Below are positions 1 through 7,156 of a stretch of DNA of 7,346 bases, piece by piece. The position numbers and the translations under genes were made by a program. Source of the stretch: Bacteroidota bacterium (GTDB lineage Bacteria; Bacteroidota; Bacteroidia; Bacteroidales; VadinHA17); the NCBI GenBank assembly GCA_022711195.1, contig JAKLFN010000100.1, positions 1 to 7,346 on the forward strand, given 5' to 3'. Under the pieces are notes generated by a model that worked only from the letters and a program-made list of their open reading frames with translations, did not search any database and was not told the origin of the DNA. How positions within the stretch are numbered: the first letter of the stretch is position 1; every line of letters starts with the position of its first letter.

Positions 1-1874
1 GTTTTTGTGTCGCCATGATGGATAACAGGTTTTCTTGTATCGAAGGTACGGCACAGGCCTCCCGATGGATTAACAAAAACATAATCGAGCATTCCAGAAG
101 TTATTCCGCTTCTCCTGATAATTGTTGAATAGGTGAAAGTCGTTAGCGGATTGTTGGTTCCCACAGTGCTGCCGCTGGCTTCAGGATCCCAGAATACTGT
201 TATATTATCGAACGATTCAATAATTGTTCCTGGCGGATAGGGATCGCTGCGGGTGGTAAATGTTATTTCAATCTCGCTGCCAGTTTTGTTACCGCCTATA
301 TCAGTAAGATCCTTATCTATTATTATTCTGTAAGTCTTATTTTTGACCAGCATCACTGCCGGCTCGAAATAGTAATGTCCTTTCCCCTCCTTTTCTTTAT
401 ATGTCACCCTGATCCTTGCAACATCATGGTCAGTATCATCCCTGAAAAGGATCATATCGGCAAGCTGAGATTCATTCAGCGGGGCATCGAAAACAAGCCT
501 GATCTGTGGCCAATAGGAAATATCTATTGAACCCTCATCAGGGAAATGCTTCTCAAGCCTGAGTTTTGTCCGGTTCTTTGTCACAAAAGTGGTCGAAAAT
601 GGAGCCTGAACGGGTACCTTCCATTCCGAGCAGGCAGTCGGTGTAATTGAAAATGTATAGTTGGTCTGCCTTTGGTACTGGATCAACGGTTTAACCCTCA
701 GAACTGTATTCAGCGCATCCCAGGTATATGTGAGTTGCAGTCCGGGGCTGAACTCTATTGCTTTCTGAACAGAATCCCTGTTCATGGGCATACTGAAGGT
801 AATTACAAACTCCTGGTTGAATATTACACTGTCTTCAATCACCGGATTAACGCTCACTATTTCAGGAATAGTAGTTGTGTCGAACCGAAGCCACATATCA
901 GCCAGTGTTGATTTGTTCGCGGAAACTGAGAGTTCCAAAGAATCGTCCATCATATTCTCCACATCTTTAATAAGAAGCTTGTAGTTTCCCGGCGCTATGG
1001 AATCGAAGATGAAGAAACCGTTATTCAGATTATCTGTGGTGTATTTTTTGTTTCCTGGCAGGAGTGTCACCTCTATGCCGTTCATAGGAAGCCGCTGGTC
1101 TTTTGTCCCGGGCTTAAAATACCATCCCGGCTGTTTAAGTGTATCTCTTACAATTCCTGCAATAATTCCATGCGATGGAGGTGTTACATTTTCATGCTGT
1201 GTAAGTGCTCTCACGAAAGCCCACGACTCGTGATGAAGAAAATCACTGTTCCTGAGCCGCCATCCTTCGGGCACATAATCATGAAAAGAGCCTTCTGATA
1301 AAACACCTGGTATGTTAAGTCCGCGCAGCACCCCCAATCCCTGGGTACCCCACTGTGGGTAGAAGGTCAGGTCGCCCTTGATCCATTTACTGGAGCTGGT
1401 CCAGCAATTGCCTTTTTCGTAGATCTTATCCCAGATCAGGCCGGCGATAACTTTTGCTTCAGGAAAAAGCGGCTGGTCGTCGTACCCCCTGAAAAGCATT
1501 AGCGGCTGGTTCTGGGTTCCGTCAAAGCCATTACTGTGGATCGCAAGAAAAAAATCTGCATTTGATGCATTGGCCATCGATACAATGGACGAAAGAGGAA
1601 GATCGTCGGCAGTAAAATTTGTCGTCCGCGACATAAATACCGTTGCGTTAAGCCTGGTCATCAGCTCTCGCAGATAGAGCCCTTTTTCAAGATTTCCTGC
1701 CGATTCCCAGAAATCGGTTTCGATCATATGACGATCGTCGGAATCATTTCCCCCATGACCCGGATTAATGAAGAACCTGTATCCCGAAAAGTCAGGAGCC
1801 TGTGCTGAAGCCTTGAATAATGTTCCGCAGCAAAGAAGAAAAAGGCTAAGCAGGATTATCGTTTTATTTGACAT
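1..1874 (-). CDS. Secreted multidomain N-acetylmuramoyl-L-alanine amidase (Amidase_3) with Ig-like domains; partial, C-terminus beyond left edge
   Basis: Read from ATG at 1872-1874, this frame stays open for 624 codons to the window edge, so the C-terminus is missing. Residues 1-25 form a signal peptide (hydrophobic core, then KASAQ; no proper lipobox). Residues about 32-225 are a zinc-dependent Amidase_3 domain, which cuts the amide bond between muramic acid and the stem peptide. Visible motifs are INPGHGG (zinc ligand His40), ESAGNL (Glu57, aligned with the family zinc Glu), AIHSNGF (His113) and VLSEGSF (Glu194, the expected catalytic Glu). Residues about 236-320 resemble a carboxypeptidase-regulatory-like domain. 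About 336-432 and 436-540 look like two Ig-like (Big_5-type) domains, each ending in a TFxT strand. From about 545 a further domain begins (SGSTVG near 565), possibly carbohydrate binding. Similar Bacteroidetes proteins are often annotated as xanthan lyase or golvesin-C-terminal-domain proteins; that name is from memory, and the amidase call is the supported one. The start lies 11 bases inside the upstream propeller gene, suggesting coupled translation at the envelope. Confidence 0.88.
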   Translation of the reverse strand, partial: MSNKTIILLSLFLLCCGTLFKASAQAPDFSGYRFFINPGHGGNDSDDRHMIETDFWESAGNLEKGLYLRELMTRLNATVFMSRTTNFTADDLPLSSIVSMANASNADFFLAIHSNGFDGTQNQPLMLFRGYDDQPLFPEAKVIAGLIWDKIYEKGNCWTSSSKWIKGDLTFYPQWGTQGLGVLRGLNIPGVLSEGSFHDYVPEGWRLRNSDFLHHESWAFVRALTQHENVTPPSHGIIAGIVRDTLKQPGWYFKPGTKDQRLPMNGIEVTLLPGNKKYTTDNLNNGFFIFDSIAPGNYKLLIKDVENMMDDSLELSVSANKSTLADMWLRFDTTTIPEIVSVNPVIEDSVIFNQEFVITFSMPMNRDSVQKAIEFSPGLQLTYTWDALNTVLRVKPLIQYQRQTNYTFSITPTACSEWKVPVQAPFSTTFVTKNRTKLRLEKHFPDEGSIDISYWPQIRLVFDAPLNESQLADMILFRDDTDHDVARIRVTYKEKEGKGHYYFEPAVMLVKNKTYRIIIDKDLTDIGGNKTGSEIEITFTTRSDPYPPGTIIESFDNITVFWDPEASGSTVGTNNPLTTFTYSTIIRRSGITSGMLDYVFVNPSGGLCRTFDTRKPVIHHGDTK

Positions 1875-2796
1875 GCTTCCTGATACTGTAATGAATTAAG
1901 AAAAGCTCTCCTTCAGATGTCTGACAGGCAATTATATTCCTATTACTGAGAGGAAGCGGATACATCTCAATAATATCGTCACTCCTGGTAAGATTATATA
2001 ACTTATTTGACACCAGTGAATAACAGCATATATCAGAGCTGATTACCCTGTGTCCGTCATCAACATCATTCATGGCAACAATCAGATTATTGCTTATCCA
2101 TTCCGGGGCATTAAGCCGTCCCAGCTCCCGGAGGATAATACCCGAAGTATCTGCAATACAGGTTAATGTACCACCGAAATTGTACATTATTTTACTCTGA
2201 TCGGGGGATAGTGAAGCCCATATATAATTCCCTGCGCCATTAGGCCTGAGTTCCTTTCGTGTTCCGTTGACGTATAAAACCGGAACGAGGTCCTCAAGAA
2301 GCAGATAGACTCCTTCAGCGCCCTTGATGCTCTCACCCGTTCCTGAATCAATATGCCTGCGTTTCCCTTCAATCATGTAATTCAGTGAAGTGCCCGAAAG
2401 CGCTGGTGAAACCAATACCCTGGAAGGAGCTTCAACCTGCCTCTTCCTTGCCGAAAGAACTTCATATTCTTCCAGTGAAGTATATTTCCTGTTATTCCGG
2501 TATTCATCAGACCTGTAATATATCTTCTTCCCGTCGGGAGTAAAAACCGGTTCGTATCCCGATCCGGGAGCATCAGAGATGGTGGTTAATGTACCTTTCT
2601 TGAGATTCAGAAGGTGCAAACCCCTCATATTTTCACCTGTAATAAGCAGCGATCTGCCGTCCGGAGCTGCTGCCGACAAGGCCCAGGTGCCATCTTTGGG
2701 TATATTGATTTTTTCTGTTTTCCTGACCTTTACTTCCTGGGAGTAAAGATGCAGGGGTGACAGAATTAAAATGATCAGTAAATATTTCAATCCCAT
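1864..2796 (-). CDS. Secreted TolB/PD40-like beta-propeller protein, 310 aa
   Basis: The specific function is not recognised. From the ATG at 2794-2796, residues 1-20 form a signal peptide (MGLKY, a leucine/isoleucine core, then LYSQ at the likely cleavage site; no lipobox), so export is expected. The mature part has the repeating pattern of TolB/WD40-like (PD40) blades: APDGRSLLITG at 44-54, TPDGKKIYYRS at 86-96 and SPDQSKIMYNF at 197-207. More degenerate strands lie between and after them. About 290 mature residues would fit a five- or six-bladed propeller; no catalytic motif is visible. Such propellers commonly serve as protein- or ligand-binding platforms. The frame can be extended 8 codons to a TTG at 2820, but the ATG is preferred: it begins the signal peptide directly, and the predicted promoter would put the transcript start close to 2820. 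It is the first gene of a unit with the amidase, whose start overlaps its last 11 bases. A role assisting the amidase is inference from position only. Confidence 0.8.
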   Translation of the reverse strand: MGLKYLLIILILSPLHLYSQEVKVRKTEKINIPKDGTWALSAAAPDGRSLLITGENMRGLHLLNLKKGTLTTISDAPGSGYEPVFTPDGKKIYYRSDEYRNNRKYTSLEEYEVLSARKRQVEAPSRVLVSPALSGTSLNYMIEGKRRHIDSGTGESIKGAEGVYLLLEDLVPVLYVNGTRKELRPNGAGNYIWASLSPDQSKIMYNFGGTLTCIADTSGIILRELGRLNAPEWISNNLIVAMNDVDDGHRVISSDICCYSLVSNKLYNLTRSDDIIEMYPLPLSNRNIIACQTSEGELFLIHYSIRKHVK

Positions 2797-2825
2797 ACAG
2801 GTTTCGTTACTTTTTATCAATTATC

Positions 2826-2854
2826 CAAAGTTATACAAAAACGAGCCTTGCCAA
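2826..2854 (-). promoter_or_regulatory. Bacteroidetes-type promoter for the propeller-amidase unit
   Basis: Read on the minus strand, positions 2833-2826 are TAACTTTG, an exact match to the Bacteroidetes -7 element TAnnTTTG. A TTG at 2854-2852 lies 18 bases upstream, an acceptable -33 partner. Transcription would begin near 2820, giving a leader of roughly 20-25 bases before the ATG at 2796. The motif match is seen; activity is inferred. Confidence 0.55.
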
Positions 2855-3010
2855 TAGTGAATTTTGTCATTTCCTTTGCATTACGCCTTCAATACGTTTT
2901 TTAGCAGAAATAGTCAGCCCCGGAGAATTAAATAACGAAGGTACTTAAGGCAATCTGAAGTTCGGAAATTTCAAATCGGAGAAAAATGTTATTAAATAGT
3001 TCCCTGGAAA

Positions 3011-3042
3011 TTGTCCATTTTATGAATGTATTTCTATATTTA
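3011..3042 (+). promoter_or_regulatory. Candidate promoter for pckG-plsY
   Basis: A TTG at 3011-3013 is followed after 21 bases by TATATTTA at 3035-3042, which matches the Bacteroidetes -7 element TAnnTTTG except for its last base. An overlapping alternative, TAACTTTT at 3041-3048, also has one mismatch but lacks a well-placed TTG. Either would give a leader of about 35-45 bases. The region is AT-rich, so chance matches are likely. Confidence 0.3.
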
Positions 3043-3088
3043 ACTTTTCAGTTTCAAGCTACTTGCTTTTACTCTCAAATATTTTATC

Positions 3089-4894
3089 ATGACGGGAAAT
3101 AAGAAACTACAGGCCTGGGTAAAGGATTGGGCTGAAATATGTCAGCCTGATGCGATACACTGGTGCGACGGCAGTGATGAAGAGAACCAGGCTTTACTTG
3201 ACATTGCAGTAAGCAGCGGCGCTGCTGTAAAGCTCGATGATAAGAAGAGGCCGGGGAGCTACTATTTTCAAAGCGATCCGAGCGATGTTGCACGTGTTGA
3301 GAACCGTACATTCATTTGTTCGGCTCAAAAATCAGATGCAGGGCCCACCAATAACTGGAGCGATCCGGCAGAAATGAAAAAGACCCTTCTCTCACTTTAC
3401 AGGGGCTGTATGAAAGGAAGGACCATGTATATAATCCCCTTCAGCATGGGGCCGCTGGGATCAGGGATAGCCCACATTGGAGTTCAGATAACCGATTCGG
3501 TATATGTTGTTGTTAATATGCGTATAATGACACGCATGGGGAAAGCTGTACTCGATATTCTTGGCGAAAAAGATTTTGTTCCCTGCGTTCATTCGGTAGG
3601 GGTTCCGTTGAAGCCCGGCGAAGCAGACAAAAAATGGCCATGTGCTCCTATCGAAAGCAAATATATATCTCATTTCCCGGAGACTAATGAGATCTGGTCA
3701 TACGGAAGCGGATATGGAGGGAATGCCCTCCTGGGCAAGAAATGTTTTGCCCTGAGAATCGCATCCAGCATGGCCAGGAGAGAAGGCTGGCTGGCTGAAC
3801 ATATGCTGATAATGGGAATAACCAGCCCCTCGGGTATTAAGAAGTATTTTACAGCTGCATTTCCCAGCGCCTGCGGAAAAACTAACCTGGCAATGCTCAT
3901 ACCTTCAATTCCGGGATGGAAAGTTGAATGTGTTGGCGACGACATTGCCTGGATGAAATTCGGTGCCGATGGACGGCTCTATGCCATCAATCCCGAAGCA
4001 GGATTTTTTGGCGTTGCTCCCGGCACATCGATGAAATCAAATCCCAATGCCATGCTTTCCTGCAGACAAAACACGATCTTCACAAATACAGGTCTTACTC
4101 CCGACGGTGATATCTGGTGGGAAGGCATAGGTTATGATATTCCTCCCGGCACCATCACCTGGACCAACGCTCAATATGATCCGGCCTCCGGTAAACCGGC
4201 CGCACATCCCAATGCCAGGTTCACAGCACCTGCAAAACAGTGTCCTGCCATCGACAGCGACTGGGAAAATCCTTCCGGTGTACCTGTCTCGGCAATTCTT
4301 TTTGGCGGCCGGCGCCCTTCCACCCTTCCTCTTGTTTACCAGTCATTCGGCTGGAACCATGGCGTTTTCATGGGATCAATAGCAGGGTCGGAGGTAACAG
4401 CCGCAGCTATAGGCCTCAAAGCGGGCGTACGCCGCGATCCGTTTGCCATGCTTCCTTTCTGCGGATACCACATGGGTGATTATTTCAATCACTGGATAAA
4501 AATCGGACAGAATGCTCCTGATAAGAACAAATTACCTTTAATATTCAACGTTAACTGGTTCAGAAAAAATAAAGAAGGCAAATTCCTCTGGCCTGGATAT
4601 GGCGATAACATCAGGGTACTGAAATGGATATTCGAAAGAACGGAGAATATTAACAATGCTAAGGAGACTCCCATAGGATTTGTGCCCGCAAAAGATACTA
4701 TTGATATTTCAGGCCTCGATGAAAACAACATCAAGATGGATGAGCTTCTGAAAGTCGATAAGAATGAATGGCTCGAAGAACTGAAACTTATTAACGAACA
4801 TTACCCGAATTTCGGTGAAAAGCTTCCGGCAGAGCTGAAGGATCAACTTGCAGGTTTGGAAAAAAGGCTCAAGAACGCGGCCGGGATCTCATAA
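3089..4894 (+). CDS. pckG: Phosphoenolpyruvate carboxykinase, GTP-dependent type, 601 aa
   Basis: This cytosolic enzyme interconverts oxaloacetate + GTP with phosphoenolpyruvate + GDP + CO2, the entry step of gluconeogenesis, or an anaplerotic CO2-fixing step when run in reverse. The protein is full length for the GTP class (about 600 residues) and matches it throughout. DVARVENRT (67-74) carries the substrate-binding Arg69. SYGSGYGGN (204-212) and KKCFALRIA (217-225) follow, with metal-ligand His238 in EHML. The signature FPSACGKTN (258-266) holds the mobile-loop Cys262 and P-loop Lys264/Thr265. GDDIAWM (283-289) gives the metal-binding Asp pair, and [13 protein letters not shown] (301-313) and FGGRRP (405-410) are intact. 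An aromatic loop from Trp490-Phe491 to WPGYGDN (501-507) corresponds to the guanine-binding site and separates it from the ATP-dependent PckA family. No Shine-Dalgarno sequence precedes the ATG, but the family N-terminus (NKKLQAWV) begins right after it. plsY follows 15 bases downstream on the same strand, so the two are probably co-transcribed. No damage is seen. Confidence 0.97.
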   Translation: MTGNKKLQAWVKDWAEICQPDAIHWCDGSDEENQALLDIAVSSGAAVKLDDKKRPGSYYFQSDPSDVARVENRTFICSAQKSDAGPTNNWSDPAEMKKTLLSLYRGCMKGRTMYIIPFSMGPLGSGIAHIGVQITDSVYVVVNMRIMTRMGKAVLDILGEKDFVPCVHSVGVPLKPGEADKKWPCAPIESKYISHFPETNEIWSYGSGYGGNALLGKKCFALRIASSMARREGWLAEHMLIMGITSPSGIKKYFTAAFPSACGKTNLAMLIPSIPGWKVECVGDDIAWMKFGADGRLYAINPEAGFFGVAPGTSMKSNPNAMLSCRQNTIFTNTGLTPDGDIWWEGIGYDIPPGTITWTNAQYDPASGKPAAHPNARFTAPAKQCPAIDSDWENPSGVPVSAILFGGRRPSTLPLVYQSFGWNHGVFMGSIAGSEVTAAAIGLKAGVRRDPFAMLPFCGYHMGDYFNHWIKIGQNAPDKNKLPLIFNVNWFRKNKEGKFLWPGYGDNIRVLKWIFERTENINNAKETPIGFVPAKDTIDISGLDENNIKMDELLKVDKNEWLEELKLINEHYPNFGEKLPAELKDQLAGLEKRLKNAAGIS

Positions 4895-4909
4895 ATCTAA
4901 ATCATAAAG

Positions 4910-5527
4910 ATGAATTTTTTCCTGTTAACAACTGCTTTACTTGCCGCTTATCTGCTCGGATCAATACCCACAGCAGTATGGGCAGGCAGATTGTTCATGA
5001 ATATTGATGTCAGGGAACACGGCAGCGGAAATGCCGGAGCCGCAAATGCGATAAGGGTCCTGGGATGGAAAGTGGGGATCCCTGTTTTACTGACAGATAT
5101 GGCAAAGGGGTGGTTATCAGCGATGCTTCCAGTGTTTTTTGATCTCGCAGAACCTGGCAGCGCCCTGGCTGTCAATCTTCAGATAGCAACAGGAATGATC
5201 GCCATTGCAGGACATGTATTTCCGGTCTTTGCCGGATTCCGCGGCGGAAAGGGTGTTGCAACAGCTGCAGGTGTCCTGCTTGCCATAAACCCTCTTCTTA
5301 CGCTCAGCTGCCTCGCTGTTTTTATTATCGTCGTTCTGCTGACACGAATTGTTTCGGTCTCATCAATAAGCGCCGGAATAGCTTTTCCGGTATTCTTATT
5401 TACGCTTTTTGATACCCCATCCCTTCTGTTTAAAATATTTTCTGTTTTTATTGCTGTGGCATTATTGATAACCCACAGAAAAAATATTCAAAGGCTTTTA
5501 AAAGGGGAAGAAAAGAAATTCTTCTAA
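4910..5527 (+). CDS. plsY: Acyl-phosphate:glycerol-3-phosphate acyltransferase PlsY, 205 aa
   Basis: PlsY is an inner-membrane enzyme that moves an acyl chain from acyl-phosphate (made by PlsX) onto glycerol-3-phosphate, giving lysophosphatidate, the first committed step of phospholipid synthesis. Length is normal for the family (about 200 residues). Hydrophobic segments lie at about 3-25, 52-76, 86-106, 118-145 and 152-187, the last long enough for two passes. The three family motifs are present: HGSGNAGAAN with Arg49 (37-49), GHVFPVFAGFRGGKGVAT (101-118), which includes the glycine-rich phosphate-binding part, and THRKNIQRLLKGEE (188-201). In motif 1 residue 45 is Ala where the family usually has Thr (GxTN); Ser39, Asn41, Asn46 and Arg49 are kept, so activity is still expected. 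The gene starts 15 bases after pckG and probably shares its transcript. Its TAA overlaps the stop codon of the converging M48 protease gene by 4 bases. Confidence 0.95.
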   Translation: MNFFLLTTALLAAYLLGSIPTAVWAGRLFMNIDVREHGSGNAGAANAIRVLGWKVGIPVLLTDMAKGWLSAMLPVFFDLAEPGSALAVNLQIATGMIAIAGHVFPVFAGFRGGKGVATAAGVLLAINPLLTLSCLAVFIIVVLLTRIVSVSSISAGIAFPVFLFTLFDTPSLLFKIFSVFIAVALLITHRKNIQRLLKGEEKKFF

Positions 5528-6492
5528 AATTGTTCCAGTATCTCGATCCTTTTTCCTATCGGGGGATGTGTTGCAAAAAGTACTCCCAGGGAGAATGATG
5601 ATTTCTTCAGTTCTGCCTGTGGATTCTCGATGAACATCTGTGCAACATCCTTTCTTTTAACAGCTTCGATGGTTGGATCTGAAGATATTTTGCGCAGTGC
5701 TGAGGCCAGCGCCAATGGATTTCTTGTCAGTTCAGCAGCTCCTGCATCGGCAAGGTACTCGCGTTTTCGCGACAGGGCAAACCTGAAAAGGGAAGCGATC
5801 AGGTATCCCAGCAGTGCAAGAACAAGTGCAATGATTATGGCAGCTCCGCCGCTGCCCTTCTTGCCCCTGCCCAGGCTTCCAAAACGCATCGACCGGAAAA
5901 TAGCCTCAGAAATAAAGGCGAATATGCCGACAAATACAATAGAAATGATCAGCAGGCGGACATCGCGGTTGCGTATATGGGTGAGCTCATGTGCTATAAC
6001 GGCCTCCAGCTCCTGGTCGTCGAGCTTGTTGATAATGCCCCGTGAGAGAGAGACAGTATAATTTTTCTCATTGATGCCGCTTGCAAAAGCGTTGAGAGAA
6101 TCATCTTCAATGATATTGACCCTTGGCATTGTCATTCCGCGTGAGATACACAGGTTTTCCACGAGATTATACACGCGAAAGTTCTCCTTGCGCTCAAGTG
6201 GCTTCGACGAAGTAGCTTTATCGATCATCGCGGTATGCGAAAACCAGGCAACAATAAACCATATCACAACTCCCGCTAATACAAAGGGAATCGTATGGAT
6301 AAATGAATAATTGACTTCTTCCAGGAAATTATAGCCCTGATGTTCGGCAGCCATTTGCTGTGCCTGGCCGATGCCCAATATAAAGAAAAAGAGCCATGTC
6401 AGTCCAATAAAGACGACAGGAAACATAAGGAGGATCAGCACCGAATTCGTGTTGTTCCTCCTTATCTGGCTCTGAAGGCCAAAATACTTCAT
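5524..6492 (-). CDS. HtpX-like M48-family membrane zinc metalloprotease, 322 aa
   Basis: This is an integral-membrane peptidase of the M48 family, related to HtpX, which degrades misfolded or damaged membrane proteins. Hydrophobic segments lie at about 18-41, 66-86, 178-198 and 216-238. The zinc site is intact: HELTH (168-172, with His168, catalytic Glu169 and His172) and the third ligand Glu245 in SRKREYLADAGA (241-252). Other family marks are NAFASGI (134-140), a glycine/lysine-rich loop RGKKGSGG (209-216) between the last two hydrophobic segments, and the C-terminal ATHPPIGKRI (307-316). The length exceeds that of E. coli HtpX (about 290) because of a longer N-terminus; it fits the M48 proteins that accompany LemA in many bacteria. 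The ATG comes one base after the lemA stop (TAACATG), with no Shine-Dalgarno sequence, which suggests translation by re-initiation. The symbol htpX is not assigned because orthology to E. coli HtpX is uncertain. Confidence 0.93.
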   Translation of the reverse strand: MKYFGLQSQIRRNNTNSVLILLMFPVVFIGLTWLFFFILGIGQAQQMAAEHQGYNFLEEVNYSFIHTIPFVLAGVVIWFIVAWFSHTAMIDKATSSKPLERKENFRVYNLVENLCISRGMTMPRVNIIEDDSLNAFASGINEKNYTVSLSRGIINKLDDQELEAVIAHELTHIRNRDVRLLIISIVFVGIFAFISEAIFRSMRFGSLGRGKKGSGGAAIIIALVLALLGYLIASLFRFALSRKREYLADAGAAELTRNPLALASALRKISSDPTIEAVKRKDVAQMFIENPQAELKKSSFSLGVLFATHPPIGKRIEILEQF

Positions 6493-6493
6493 G

Positions 6494-7063
6494 TTACGAG
6501 AAGGAGATCTTTGGTGGTTCTTCTACAGCCGCTCTCTGTTCGCCGAGGTCAAACAATGGTTCACGTTTGAAGTTGAAGAGAGTTGCGACAATATTTGAAG
6601 GGAAAATCTCGGTAGCAACATTAAGCTCCTTGGTTGCTGAGTTGAAGAACCGGCGTGCTGCTGCTATCTTGTTCTCGATATCTGCGATCTCGGTCTGAAG
6701 CTGCATGAAATTCTGGCTTGCTTTCAGATCGGGATATGCTTCCACTGCAACTTTAAGTCCGTCGAGAGCTGTAGAGAGCCTGTTCTCAGCAGCTATCTTT
6801 TCATTAATTGATGATGCCTTCATAGCTGCAGCCCGTGCCTCTGTTACTGCAGTCAGAACACCTCGTTCATGCTGCATATATCCCCTCACTGCCTCGACGA
6901 GCTGAGGGATCATATCGTGCCTCTGCTTAAGCTGAACATCTACATCGGCAAAAGCCTGCTCCCGTGTATTCCTAAGCTTTACCAGCCGGTTATACAGGGA
7001 AATTACCCAGAAAATAAGAAGAACTATAATACCAAGAATTACCAGAAAGATAATTATACCCAT
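6494..7063 (-). CDS. lemA: LemA family protein, 189 aa
   Basis: LemA proteins are small membrane-anchored, mostly helical proteins with no assigned enzymatic activity. They are frequently encoded beside M48 proteases, and a supporting role in membrane-protein quality control is commonly supposed. The sequence shows one N-terminal membrane helix (residues 2-23) with little before it, then the family core: YNRLVKLRNTREQAFADVDV at 24-43, QLKQRHDMIPQLVEAVRGYM (44-63), QHERGVLTAVTEAR (64-77), a long helical stretch through LQTEIADIENKIAAARRFFN (122-141), and the closing FPSNIVATLFNF (154-165). The tail PPKISFS is short. This is the usual length (about 185-200). It is the first gene of a two-gene unit with the M48 protease, one base apart. 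The start ATG is preceded by an AT-rich leader without a Shine-Dalgarno sequence. I see no convincing promoter; partial -7 matches upstream lack a TTG partner. Confidence 0.95.
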   Translation of the reverse strand: MGIIIFLVILGIIVLLIFWVISLYNRLVKLRNTREQAFADVDVQLKQRHDMIPQLVEAVRGYMQHERGVLTAVTEARAAAMKASSINEKIAAENRLSTALDGLKVAVEAYPDLKASQNFMQLQTEIADIENKIAAARRFFNSATKELNVATEIFPSNIVATLFNFKREPLFDLGEQRAAVEEPPKISFS

Positions 7064-7156
7064 TTTACTAAGTTTTAAATTTCGACATCAAAATTGGAAA
7101 ATAAAGATATTAAAATATTACTAATTTCGCCGCAGGTAAACGAAATAAATGTGATT
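7064..7156. other. AT-rich divergent intergenic region, lemA / nitroreductase
   Basis: These 93 bases must carry the start signals for both outward-facing genes. On the minus strand CAATTTTG (7096-7089) and TATCTTTA (near 7110-7103) each differ from TAnnTTTG by one base, and on the plus strand TAATTTCG (7122-7129) does too. None has a TTG at proper spacing, so no promoter is called. No inverted repeat of note was seen. Confidence 0.4.

Larger units (their letters stand above)
2797..3088. other. Divergent intergenic region between propeller gene and pckG
   Basis: These 292 bases separate two outward-facing genes. They hold the minus-strand promoter at 2826-2854 and a weaker plus-strand candidate at 3011-3042. 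Between them (about 2870-3010) I see no open reading frame of note, no tRNA, no strong hairpin followed by a T-run and no convincing direct repeat. Only short palindromes occur, such as GAAATTTC near 2964. There is room for a regulator site for pckG, but none can be named. Confidence 0.5.

Noticed and set aside
672..1233. Three short plus-strand frames opposite the amidase gene
   Set aside because: They are antisense to the continuous amidase frame, which has recognisable domains across this span, and their translations match nothing known.
2797..2820. Eight-codon N-terminal extension of the propeller protein from a TTG start
   Set aside because: It would put a polar stretch before a complete signal peptide and falls at the predicted transcript start; the ATG at 2796 is better.
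5507..5524. GAAGAA/TTCTTC hairpin as a transcription terminator
   Set aside because: The 6-bp stem has only two G:C pairs (G:C content one third), an A-rich loop and no good T-run on either strand, so it is too weak to annotate as a terminator.
5630..6061. 143-codon plus-strand frame opposite the M48 protease gene
   Set aside because: It lies wholly antisense to a strongly conserved coding region, its product is serine/alanine-rich without any recognisable motif, and it has no promoter or ribosome site. It is a shadow of codon bias.
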